Source: Athripsodes cinereus
Lineage: Eukaryota > Arthropoda > Insecta > Trichoptera > Leptoceridae
NCBI GenBank assembly: GCA_947579605.1
Contig: OX388317.1
Span: forward strand, 26,431,384 to 26,495,383
Direction: 5' to 3'
Length of the DNA stretch: 64,000 nt
Shown here: positions 34,498-45,000 of the stretch, piece after piece
Position numbering within the stretch: the first letter of the stretch is position 1
How the letters are laid out: each line of letters starts with the position of its first letter
Program-made: the position numbers and the translations under genes
Notes under the pieces: model-generated
What the model was told of the DNA's origin: nothing
Databases searched by the model: none
Seen by the model: only the letters and a program-made list of their open reading frames with translations

Positions 34498-35755
34498 GTA
34501 AACTTTTATTTTTATTGATATTTCTATTTTATTGTATAGCAAAGACTTATCATTAAAATGTATATTATTTATCAAACATAATATTCAAATTATAATGATT
34601 TTCTATTTTTTATATTATATTATTTTATTATATTTAAAGAAAATACCTCACAAACATTTTTTAACTTTATTACTTTATATTTATCTTTTTTGTGTGTGTA
34701 AATCAACACACTGAAATATTCTAATATTATTTATCCTGATGACTCCAAAAGTCAATAACAAAAAATTAAAAAAATTGTAATAATGCATCACAAGGTGGTT
34801 GTTACTTTTTGTTTTTATAATACATAATACCTCGACACAGGCTCTAGCCTAGTGAGACGGCAAAGTGGAATTAATTGTATTATCATATGGTTTTTTGAAC
34901 TGTATTGATTTGTATATGCTTGTTTGAGGAAATACAAATAAATTTTATGAAATACCAAATAGCATAACGATTATTTTTGTTGTACCTACTGGTTTTCAAA
35001 ATGTTGATGATAAATCTTATCTTTAGTAAAAAACTGCTTTTTCAAATTCATTTCATTTTGTCCACAGTACATCCAATACAGTAGATGAAATAAATCAAGT
35101 CCAAATAGTGAGTGGAAAAGACAATCAACTTGCTTCAGAGAGTCAGAACAAAAAACAGGAAGATGATGATAGTGAAGAGTGTGAATATGATGAAGATGAT
35201 GATTACAACGGATCGTCAGAGGAAAGCTCAGAAGAAGATCAAAACGGCAATTTAAATAAACTCAAAACCTTATTATCTGTTTTATCACTGTACAATAATG
35301 TTTCTCAGAGATGTAGCGAAAGTCAGATTACTCCAGTTAGCTGTTCTGGACCTTTAGATGAAGATGGATTGATGCCACACCCAGATGACTGTCATCTATT
35401 TTACCAATGTATATCACCTGCTCTGCCTCCCATCTGCAGAGAATGTCCACCCAATCTTCATTTCAACCCCGTCAAGAAAGTTTGCGACTATCCTCAATCA
35501 GCTGGCTGTGAAACCGTTCAAGATAAAAATAATAAAATCCCTCTCAGAGCAGAGAATAATTTGGTTCAATGTAAAGAAACAAACGGAGTATTTGCAGAAT
35601 TAATCCCTCACCCTACAATGTGTGATCGTTACTTTGCATGCAACTGGGGTGTGCCTACATTGATGTACTGTCCAGAAGGCCTTCACTATTGTTCTTTCAA
35701 TCGTGTTTGTGATTATCCTGAAAGGGCACAGTGTCAAGCTGATATTCCTGCTTAA
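34370..35755 (+). CDS. Secreted protein with two peritrophin-A chitin-binding domains
   Basis: Exons 34370-34497 and 35068-35755 join in frame (AG|T codon) to give 271 residues. The first ATG is used; a second ATG follows immediately. Residues 1-22 (MMKFVLLCVTVAMLSSARFT...) form a signal peptide. An acidic, Ser-rich segment follows (DDDSEECEYDEDDDYNG), then two type-2 chitin-binding (CBM14) domains. Domain 1 runs from VSCSGPLDEDGLMPHPDDC to VCDYPQSAGC and domain 2 from VQCKETNGVFAELIPHPTMC to VCDYPERAQC. Each has the six-cysteine pattern with aromatic FYQC or YFAC; domain 1 has an extra Cys (ICREC). Such proteins bind chitin in the gut peritrophic matrix or cuticle. The acidic spacer is unusual for a gut peritrophin and might serve calcium or matrix binding (inference). 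Confidence 0.88.
35068..35755 (+). CDS. Peritrophin-like gene, exon 2
   Basis: Acceptor TTGTCCACAG. Carries the acidic linker and both chitin-binding domains; stop TAA at 35753-35755. Confidence 0.88.
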
Positions 35756-36133
35756 ACGTCTCTCTATGCTTAGATCTTCGCAACATATTGTATCTTTATA
35801 AGTTTTATTTTAACAATAATAATTTCAAGTCTTACATAGTTTAATAAGTTTTATATTATATTTTATTATACATACTCTGTACATTTCCTGAAACTGAAGC
35901 TGAAGGCTAATTAATGACGAAAATAGAAAAGGAATCTACCTGTGTACTTACTTAAATAGGTAAATATATAATTTGATTTGGTTATTATCAACTTTACTAG
36001 TAGGTATATTCATCACTACATTCATCTTTTGTCCTTATTTTGATATTGTTTGTAGGTATTATTTTTATTATTGAAACATATAATTTTAAATAAACGTAGG
36101 TTTATTGTAAAGTATTATTATTAATTATATTAG
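35756..36133 (+). other. Peritrophin-like gene 3' UTR and spacer
   Basis: AT-rich; AATAAA at 36089-36094 is the best poly(A) signal seen. Confidence 0.5.
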
Positions 36134-36183
36134 TTAAAATGATTTTAAAAAACACTGTATAATTTCCAAATTAAATTTATTCA

Positions 36184-36228
36184 CCTCAAACGTTTTCGCC
36201 AAGGCTTCTACTTGGCATCATCAGGAGG
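36184..36228 (-). ncRNA. Hammerhead-like ribozyme motif, left arm
   Basis: Minus-strand twin of the motif at 36952-36996: CTGATGA, stem II GCCAAG/CTTGGC, then GAAA, closed by CCTC/GAGG. Both lie in the element's inverted arms. Confidence 0.6.
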
Positions 36229-36311
36229 ACTAATTAGTTAAAGTTCATATTTAGTGAGTATGTTTTCTATTACTAACTTATACTAAGGGTGGGGGGGAGT
36301 TTGAAGGTGGG

Positions 36312-36902
36312 TTGAAACACATCATGTTTAAAAATTACATTTATGCTCCATATTGCAAGGAAAATAATAATAAACCGTGGAGAAAAGTTTTATATTTAGG
36401 TAAAATCTCGCATATAGTAAATAAACATGTAAATAAAAATATTAAATGTGCATATTATACCAATAATAACATAAGTAGATTACTTTTTAATCATAAGGAT
36501 AGGGTAGATAATATAGATAATAGTGGGGTTTATTGTATTAGTTGTAAGGATTGTAATATGAAGTATATAGGCCAAACAAGTAGAGCAATTAAAACTCGCA
36601 TTCAGGAACATAACAGGGCATTCAGGGGGTTATCCGGATACTCGGAGATTGCAGACCATTGTATACAACATGATCATTCTATTGACATGCAAGGTACTAA
36701 GGTCTTGCACTCCGAGTCTAAGATTAGCAAATTAAATGCCTTGGAGATTCTTGAAATCCATAAAAACAAGAACAATTTGGTGAATATCCAAATACCATAT
36801 GCATCTCCTTTGTTGATATACCCATCTCCTTCCCTCTTATCAAACACCCTCAACTCCGCCCTTTCTCCCCCACCTTCAAACTCCCCCCCACCCTTAGTAT
36901 AA
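36312..36902 (+). CDS. GIY-YIG endonuclease domain of a Penelope-like element
   Basis: 196 codons. GVY at residues 72-74 and YIG at 85-87 bracket Cys residues (CISCKDC). They are followed by QTSRAIKTRIQEHNRAF, the usual downstream Arg, Glu and His region of the domain. The N-terminal 70 residues look like the linker between reverse transcriptase and endonuclease. The C-terminal Ser/Pro-rich end is read-through of the right arm, not endonuclease. In intact elements this domain nicks target DNA; this copy lacks its reverse transcriptase. Confidence 0.75.
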   Translation: MKHIMFKNYIYAPYCKENNNKPWRKVLYLGKISHIVNKHVNKNIKCAYYTNNNISRLLFNHKDRVDNIDNSGVYCISCKDCNMKYIGQTSRAIKTRIQEHNRAFRGLSGYSEIADHCIQHDHSIDMQGTKVLHSESKISKLNALEILEIHKNKNNLVNIQIPYASPLLIYPSPSLLSNTLNSALSPPPSNSPPPLV

Positions 36903-36951
36903 GTTAGTAATAGAAAACATACTCACTAAATATGAACTTTAACTAATTAGT

Positions 36952-36996
36952 CCTCCTGATGATGCCAAGTAGAAGCCTTGGCGAAAACGTTTGAGG
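36952..36996 (+). ncRNA. Hammerhead-like ribozyme motif, right arm
   Basis: CTGATGA at 36956-36962, stem II GCCAAG (36964-36969) with CTTGGC (36977-36982), GAAA at 36983-36986, ACGTTT, and a closing stem CCTC (36952-36955) with GAGG (36993-36996). One extra T lies between the core and stem II. The self-complementary AACGTT (36986-36991) could serve as stem III in a dimer. Hammerhead motifs are known in Penelope-like pseudo-LTRs. Activity is untested. Confidence 0.65.
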
Positions 36997-37047
36997 TGAA
37001 TAAATTTAATTTGGAAATTATACAGTGTTTTTTAAAATCATTTTAAT

Positions 37048-37322
37048 TATAATGAATTTCCAAAGTGTTAACACAAAAACATTTGATTTATTAAATTATA
37101 TTAGTGCCTAGCGATATGAATCATGATACTTTGATAATTATATACATTTTGTGAACAATTAAAATATATAAATATATGTATATATTACATATAGGTATGT
37201 ATTCTAATATTTATAATAAAGAACGTGTTTATCACATATTGTGTTTACAAGTGTTTTATTATCTCTATATTATCATCAGTTCTGATGACTAAGTGCCCTG
37301 ACTTGACAGCATTTCACGCCAT
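37048..37322. other. AT-rich spacer
   Basis: Short unassigned sequence between the Penelope-like fragment and the next MITE. Confidence 0.4.
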
Positions 37323-37326
37323 TTAA

Positions 37327-38030
37327 GGGCCCCGTTTAGCAAAAACGGTAAAATATTCTATTTTCAACAAATTTGATAGAAAAACTACCTAAACTTGTTG
37401 ACCCTTGCGAACATATTGATTTGATAAAATAAAAAATCAAATATTTATGATCAATATTAGTTTTTTACTTAAAAAAAAAATCGCAGACTGAGGAGATTTA
37501 TTTAGGTACTCTTTGTTACATCAAAATACAAATTAGGTACATATTTGTAAAATATATATAATTTTTATTCATCCTATCAAACATGTAAATACTACAGATT
37601 TTAGCAAACTTTTTTTAGTATACAAAAAATTGAGTTCATGTGGTGATTTTTGGTTTCAAAATATGAGATATTTTTTCAAAAAAAATAATTTTTAAGTCGG
37701 TCAATATCCATGAAAAAAACAAAAAAAAAGTAGAATTTTTTTGTTCTATAATTGTAATAACTATCTAAATATTTTCAATATTACAACAATTATATGAAAA
37801 TTTGTAGGATTCTCGTGCCTTTATGTACCAAACACACCCCCGAATTCGATTTTTATAATACTACGAAGCTAAAATCGTTTTTTTTTTAAGTTAAAGTTTG
37901 ATATTGGTAATTAATATTTGTTTTCATATTTTATCAAATCAAAATGTTCGCAGGGTCAACAAGTTTTGAGAGTTTGTATACCAAACTTGATGAAAATTGA
38001 ATGTTTTATCGTTTTTGCTAAAGGGGCCCC
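37327..38030. mobile_element. TTAA-flanked MITE, about 704 bp
   Basis: Flanked by TTAA at 37323-37326 and 38031-38034. Termini GGGCCCCGTTTAGCAAAAAC and GTTTTTGCTAAAGGGGCCCC are the ends of inverted arms about 130 bp long (sharing TTGTTGACCCT and TTTGATTTGATAAAAT). TTAA target preference is typical of piggyBac-type elements. No transposase is present. Partial copies: 5128-5262 and 40448-40592. Confidence 0.7.
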
Positions 38031-38034
38031 TTAA

Positions 38035-38359
38035 GTGTTCAACTATCAAAAGAATATTTGGAATGAGCTCAATATAATCATTGAAGACTCCCACCACACA
38101 TCCGGATATTATGAGGAAATAACAAAGTGAACAAAATAAAAAAAACTAGACATGACATTTTTTTTAAAAAAAAAGATAGAGGTATCTAGGTTTTGTTATA
38201 AACCCAAATACAACCTTATACACCATTCACACTAAGCTAAAAGCTTGTGCCGTGAAAGGGGAGTTTGCAATTTGCAATTCAATTACAATTTACAATTCTA
38301 TGTAGGTATGTCAAGTGTTATAATATAACATTTGGTCCATATTGCTAAACGGAGTAGAG
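38035..38359. other. AT-rich spacer
   Basis: No gene or clear repeat, apart from a homopolymer-rich patch at 38150-38180. Confidence 0.4.
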
Positions 38360-38795
38360 ACTTGAACCCTCAAAGCGAACACAATGAACCGAATAGAAGC
38401 ATTTGAGATATGGCTTCATCGCACAATGTTGGGCATTCCATCTGGGTTTGGTCACCAACAATGAGGTGTTGCGGAGGGCTGGAACGAAAAGGGAGATATT
38501 TTCCAGTATAAAGATGAGGAAAATGACATATTTGGGACACGTATGTATTTCGAAATGAGAAATATAGTTTGCTCCAACTCATCTTGAAGGGGAAAAAAAT
38601 AGGGTAGTTGCGGTTTGGTAAGGCAGCAAATGTCCTGGCTAAGAAGAATCATCAAAGAATGAACCGGAATCCAGAGGCTAAAAGAGCTGTTCCGGCTAGT
38701 ACAGAACAGAGAATGCTACGCCAGGGTGATAGCCGACGTCGGGGGGGACCTGACATGGCACCTCAAGAAGAAAATGTAAGTATGTTGAAGTAACT
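38360..38795 (+). pseudogene. Degenerate LINE C-terminal fragment
   Basis: Reads RIEAFEIWLHRTMLGIPSG and then, through frame breaks, matches tail blocks of the family at 24.2-24.6 kb (MTYLGH-like, EGEK, CYARVIADVGG). Many stops. Confidence 0.5.
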
Positions 38796-39384
38796 TATTT
38801 TCCCGGATATTTCAGGAGTCTAGCGACTCTCATTTATCCGTTTGAGCTAATGAAAAGTGATAATTTTTAATCTCCGCCAAGTCCATCAGACCAACCACTA
38901 GTCGTTTCTTATAATTATCGTGTTTATACATAGGTAATAAAGTTACTTTTGACCTACATTCCCTAAAACGCAAAAATCCAATGCGGCACATATACCTACC
39001 TACATAAGTACACAAATCTCGCCGCAGAAATCAAACTTACACTGCCATCTACCGATCTTATTGAAAAGTTGTAATTCTGTGAGCTAAAGGAAGAGGAATG
39101 AGTCGAAAAATGCTACTTTATAAGAGAAGTAAAACAGGTTCCGCGTGGTGGCACAATATTTTAAATATTTTTTTTTCATTCAAATGCGGAATTTAACTAT
39201 ATTTACGATGATTATAACTTAAAAAAAAAAAACAAATTTTAATATGAAAATAGGAATAAAAATGTAGGCACTTGTATTTCCTTGCGGTGACGGGAGTTAT
39301 TAATCATACCTTTTTGATTAATCAAAATAATATTCTTTTGGTCAAAAATTACCTACTTTATGATCACCATTATAACATTTGTTG
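38796..39384. other. Unassigned spacer
   Basis: No gene recognised. AT-rich with an A-run near 39220. Confidence 0.4.
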
Positions 39385-39934
39385 GGATTTAAAGTGTGTG
39401 TATGAAAATTGTGCGATTAATGGATTAAGAATGAATGCAAAAAAGACAAAAATCATGGTGTTTGAAAGAGGAAGTGAGAGAACAGGAGGCCAGGTAATGA
39501 TTGACAACGAAGTGTTAGAGCAAGTTGAGTAGTTGACGAATGTGTGTGGAAGTGTGAAAGCGATATTGAAAGGAGAAAAGTTGCTGGCAATAAGGTAAAT
39601 GGTGCAATCCGACCAATAATTGCAAATAGAAACATCCACCACAGCTAAGGTTGGTGGGCTCTGCTATCTTAATGCCAACACTTATGTATGCAAGTGAGAC
39701 GTGGACATGGTTAAAGAAGGATGAAAGTCGCATAAATGCAGTAGAAATGAGAGCATTGAGAAGGATGTGTGGTAAAAGTCTGAGAGATTGTGTGCGTAAC
39801 AGTGATACACGAAAGGAATGTGGAATGAAAGTTGGTGTAATAATAAGGATGAATGTAAATAAGTTAAGATGGTTTGGGCACGTGGAAAGAATGAATGAGT
39901 ACAGAATGACTAAGAAGATTTGTAAATATACCTA
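39385..39934 (+). pseudogene. RTE LINE fragment
   Basis: Homologous to the post-YADD part of the 42-45 kb RTE ORF: CAINGLRMNAKKTKIMVFER, then LMYASETWTWLKKDESRINA, MRALRRMCGKSLRDCVRNSD and KLRWFGHVERMNE. Frame breaks lie around 39540-39650. Confidence 0.65.
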
Positions 39935-40300
39935 CACGACTTTCATACTGCTGCAGATGATTTTCAGACGACCTTGTCGACGCCACTAAGTTATGATGGC
40001 GTTTCTTTCATCCAGTCTGCAGTGATTATCAAATTGGATTTTATTTTGGTTTGGGCACGTGGAAAGAATGAATGAGAACAGAATGACTAAGAAGATATAT
40101 TTGGCTGAGAGGAATGGAGGTAAGATCATTTAAATCAAATCCTACAGGATGGTCACGTGTAGTGCACATTGAACAGGAGAGCATGCATGAGGAATTGTAT
40201 GACAGTGACGGAAGTGAAAGATATATGCAATGATAGAAGGAAGTGGCGCTCGATCCTTTCTGCCTAGGGAAGCGGCGTGATGGTATGTATGTATATATTT
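39935..40300 (+). mobile_element. Second copy of composite RTE-tailed element
   Basis: The head TTTGTAAATATACCTACACG at 39920-39945 and CCAGTCTGCAGTGATTATCA lead straight into an RTE tail that repeats GGTTTGGGCACGTGGAAAGA from just upstream. The tail ends GAAGCGGCGTGATGGTATG. Same architecture as 26158-26590. Confidence 0.55.
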
Positions 40301-40447
40301 ACCTCTACGCAGAAATAAGATAACTGCAAATGGTTCATTCCGATTGAATGAACATTTATAATTAATATACCTTGTACCACAAGTTTTAGTATGCTGCATC
40401 TATTTGATTTCCTGCCAAACTAAGTTGTCTCCCGATGTGTTCCCTTT

Positions 40448-40592
40448 CTTTGATTGTAAAGGCCCCTAAAAACTGTTATTGGTAATAAATATTTATTGTC
40501 ATATTTTATCATATCAAAATGTTTGCAGGGTCAACACAAATTAGTTGAAAATTGAATATTTTACTGTTTTTGCTAGAGAGCGCTCTTGAATA
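40448..40592 (+). repeat. Half copy of TTAA-type MITE
   Basis: TATTGGTAATAAATATTTAT, TCAAAATGTTTGCAGGGTCA and TTTTACTGTTTTTGCTAGAG match one arm of 37327-38030. Confidence 0.5.
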
Positions 40593-40740
40593 AACCAGAA
40601 AAATTTATTGTAAAAATCACTATCATACATATTTTTTGACATCGACCTTCTTCCTACAACATTTGACCAAATTGTATCAATCGCTATAGGCACATGAATT
40701 TTAGTACTACTTAAAAATAAACAAAATATTAGATATAAGT

Positions 40741-41165
40741 TACAAAACTATAATTAGGACAGTAGTGACTTATGGGTGTGAAGCGTGGACAATAACAGCA
40801 AAGTCCGCAGAAGAGCTAGACAGATTTGAGAGGAGAGTGCTAAGGAAAATCCTGGGACCCGTGAATGATGGCGAAACCTGGAGAATAAGATTCAACGATG
40901 AGCTGTATAACATCTACAAGGCTCCCAGACTTTCTGTATATGCAAAATTTAACAGGCTAAGATGGGCCGGACATGTGCAGAGAATGCTGTCTTCACGGGT
41001 ACCAAAAAGGATCCTTGAGGTGATGATGAGGTGAGAAAAGACACAAACCAACTCCTACAAGTTGTAAATTGGAAAACCACAGCGGCAGACAGGAGGAGTT
41101 GGGGGCGAGGGCTGATGGAGGCCAAAGCTCGATATGAGCTGTAGGGCCATCGAAAAAGAAGATTA
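40741..41165 (+). pseudogene. LINE C-terminal fragment, third family
   Basis: The open part (40765-41034) encodes MTYGCEAWTITAKSAEELDR, RRVLRKILGPVNDGETW and NRLRWAGHVQRML. Beyond the stop the tail continues WKTTAADRRSWGRG and ends near AAAGAAGATTAGA. RTE-like or a related clade, truncated at its 5' end. Confidence 0.65.
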
Positions 41166-41933
41166 GATATAAGTAAATATTATAGTCAAAAATAGTATTA
41201 AGAATAGAAAATCACATATTATAAAAAAAAATTAACTTTCTAAAAAAATGAAAAAAGGTAATTTTAGATGCAATACTGCAAGACCTAACAGATTTTGTTT
41301 TCTGCACACAGCAATCACGATTTACAATGAACTCTAATGAGATAAAGGAATCTGAATGGCAGAGTATATTGTTCAAAGGCAGAATAAGAAAATATATGTT
41401 ATAAAGAAGAAAAATAAATAAAGTCAATAAGTCTCCTCTAATATCAGTGCTGTCTGAGGAGATTTTGTTGAATTGAATTATTTCCACATACATGTATTAT
41501 CATCTCAATTTTTTTTTACTCAGTATTTTTTATAGTTTCTATTAAATAAACAAATTTATTTATAACTTCATATACAGCACTAGGCCATTGAATATAAAAA
41601 ATTACAATTTATTTGATGCATTACAACATTTTTTCTTAAATAACAACTTACACATCTTTATCACACATTTACACAACTTAATAATGCAGACTGCAGCACC
41701 CGCCAGTAAAAATGGACTTATTTTTATTATTGTTCACAAAGTATGTATATTAAGCAATACTAATAAATGTATGATTGTGCTGCTGTGCCACTGTTTGAAT
41801 CATTATTTTATAAAATACAATGTTTATATTTAAACGTTGTGTTGGCAGGCATTGCTATAGAATACACATTTTTTTTGCATTTGAAGCAATATCCCATCTT
41901 TTTGTTTCATATAGTTGGTCCGCTGCTTCTATA
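41166..41933. other. Unassigned AT-rich stretch
   Basis: Possibly the downstream part of the transposase-like pseudogene on the minus strand. No recognisable domain. Confidence 0.35.
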
Positions 41934-42055
41934 TTATGTGAGAAGTCTCACAATGTTGAGTTCTGACCATGAAGCATTAATTTCCATATTGTATGTCTCA
42001 CAGGTATTGTTAGGGGCTATTGCTGTTTTTTTTTTATCTTTAAGCCTGTGGATTT

Positions 42056-45000
42056 TTAATTTACTTGTAAGTTTTGGTGTTGGGTTACAGGGTGGTGGAT
42101 TTTTCGTATTCCTTTGCGGTGGGGGGTAAAATGTAAGACAATAGGTAGTACGCTTTGACGCATATGGCAGCGATGAGGCTTGCCACCCATCATGCCGCGT
42201 CAAAGTGGGTGAAGGGCACAAAGAGGAGAGCGGAATGCAGGGTGGGAGTTTTGAATGTGAGAGGAGGGATGGTGAGAAAGACGGACGAAATTTTAGAGAT
42301 GATGAATGATAAGTATTTGGATGTTTTGTGTGTCTGCGAAACGAAGAGGAAACGGTGTGGTATTAAAGAAAGTGATGGAAGGATCGAGTTGTGGTCTGGT
42401 GTTCCAGATACACAACACGCATCTCAAGGTGTGGGTGCTTTTTTATCGGAAAGAATGAGCGAATGTATGAAAGGGTATGAATGTGTAAGTTCCAGGCTAA
42501 TCTGGATCCGTTTCAAAGTGGGGATGACTAGGATCTTACTCATAGTTGGGTATGGTCCTGGGAACGATGCCATAGAGACGGAAAAGGAAGAGTTCTGGAA
42601 TGGCGTGAGAAAGATTGCAGAAGATAAAAAAGAAAATGAAAGATTGATCTTGGCAGGTGATTTGAATGGATGGGTGGGTGTTAGGAGGAATGAACTTGAA
42701 AGTGTTTTGGGAATGAATGGAGACAGTAGAGTGAACGATAATGGCAAAAGAATAATTGACGTGTGCTTGGAGATGGATCTCTTTGTGGCGAATACCTTTT
42801 TCGCCCACAAGGAGATCCACATGTATACCTGGGAGACAGGGAATGAAAGATCGATGATTGACCTCGTGTGTGTGGACTCTCGTCTCAGGAAGGCGACCAC
42901 GGATACTAGTGTATCGAGGCGCTGAGCTGGAGACGGATCATTTTCTTGTCGTCTCAAGAATAAATCTATTCTCCGGTTGGCGTTCGAGAACACAAAAGTC
43001 CACGCCATCTATGAGATTGAGAGTCGAAAAACTGAAAGATGAGAGTGTAAAGAATGAATATGTCAAAACTGTGAATGAGAAGCTGAGTGCGAACGAAAAG
43101 AATGATCTAACGATGAATGAAAGGTGGGATGTCTTAAAAAGTGTGCTTGTAGGAAGTGCAAAAGAAACATGTGGTGAAGCTAAAGTTGGACGTAAGTAAG
43201 GCGATGCATGGTGGGATAATGATGTGAAAGAAGCTACAGATAAGAAGAAGAATGCTTGGAAAGACTTACTGAGTGTGAAACAGTATGACACATGTGAAAA
43301 AGAGCGAAAGAAAGAAGTTTACAAGACATGCAAGAAGGAAGTGCGTGAAGTTGTGAAAATGAAGAAAAAAATGCTTGAAGATGAAGAATGTAAGAAATTG
43401 TCTACATATGCGAGTGAAAATATGAAGATTTTTTGGAAGGAAGTGAAACGAAAGAGGACGGGTTCAAGTGTGAACAGTATGAAAGGGATAAAAGACAAGG
43501 ATGGATGTGTGTTAGTGAATGATGAATGTGTGTTACGGAGATGGAAGGAATATTTCGAAGATCTGTTTGAATGTGATGGTACAAATGCAAATGAGTATGA
43601 CGACAGTGAAAGCAGTGTGAATGAAAACGATATGATAGACATGAATGAGATTATGAATGCATTAAAAAGAGCGAAGTGCGGTAAAGCTGTAGGGTATGAT
43701 TGTGTTGCCGTTGAGCTCATCAAGTCTGGTGGACCGGGGGTTCTCGCGTGGTGTTTGGAGCTTTTCAACGATTGTTGGAGAGAAGGTGTTACTCCAGAGG
43801 ATTGGAGGAGGGCTATCATCTGCCCCCTGTACAAAGGGAAAGGCTCTAGACTTGAATGCGGGAGTTATCGGGCTATTAGCTTGCTGAGCTCAATAGGGAA
43901 ACTGTATGGTAGAATTTTGATTGAGAGAGTACGAAAGATAACTGAGTGTAAGATATGGGATGCGCAAGGAGCTTTTTTGAATGGCAGAGGGTGCACCGAT
44001 CAGATCTTCTCCCTGCGAATGGTTATAGAGAAGTTTCTGGGTAAACACCAGAGGCTTTTTTGTGCGTTCGTGGATTTGGAGAAAGCATATGATCGAGTGG
44101 ACCGTGAAAGGTTGTGGCGCGTGTTGTCGGAGTATGGGGTGAGCAGCCGGTTGATCCGCGCAATATCTTCACTTTACGTGGGAAGCTCCGCTTGCGTGAG
44201 GGTAAATAACACTCTCTCGGAGTGGTTTGTCCTCACCAAAGGAGTGAAGCAAGGTTGTGTCATGTCTCCGTGGCTGTTCAACCTATTCTTCGACTACTGT
44301 ATGCGACCTGTGAAAGAGATGGATGTTGGTGTCGAGCTGAATGGGTTTCGGGTGAATGCATTGATGTACGCAGACGATTTGGTGTTAATGGCTGAGAGTG
44401 AAAGGGACTTACAAGAGATTGTTACGTGTGTGTATGATAGTTGCAATTTGAATGGTTTGAAAATGAATGTTATGAAGACGAAAGTTCTTGTTTTTGAAAG
44501 AGAGAATGAAAAAACGATTTGCGAGATTAAAGTTGGTGACGAATGTTTGGAGCAAGTAAGTGAGTATGTATATTTGGGAAGTATGTTTACGAGGGATGGA
44601 AGATGCGATGGGGACATTGAAAGAAGGAAAGTGGCCGGTGCTAGAGTAAACGGTGCACTTCGACCCATTGTCAGCAATGACAATGTGTCGAACATGGCTA
44701 AAATGCTGGTGCACAATACCATTCTGGTACCGTCACTTACGTATGCAAGCGAGACATGGACGTGGTTGAAGAAGGACGAAAGTGGAGTAAATGCAGTAGA
44801 GATGCGATCGTTGAGAAGAATGGTTGGTAAAACGCTGCGTGATAGAGTGAAGAATGAGGATATTAGAAGAATGAGCGGATGCAAGAAGACTGTTGTGGAC
44901 AGAATGCGCGTGAATAAACTACGGTGGTTTGGGCATGTTGAACAAATGAACGAGGTAAGAATGACAAAGAGGATATACTTATCTGAAAGAAAGGGTGTGA

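Larger units (their letters stand above)
36134..37047 (+). mobile_element. Penelope-like element fragment with inverted arms
   Basis: Arms of about 178 bp (36134-36310 and 36868-37047) are near-identical reverse complements, reading TTTAAAAAACACTGTATAAT at the outer edge and GGTGGGGGGGAGTTTGAAGG inside. Between them is a GIY-YIG endonuclease frame. Penelope-like retroelements pair a reverse transcriptase with a C-terminal GIY-YIG domain and carry pseudo-LTRs, often inverted in truncated copies. Here the reverse transcriptase is absent. A decayed relative of the GIY-YIG part is at 55700-55830. Confidence 0.75.

Noticed and set aside
41767..42129. Hydrophobic plus-strand frame of 120 codons that looked like a membrane-protein exon.
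   Set aside because: It is antisense to the transposase-like gene up to 42055 and then runs into the RTE leader.
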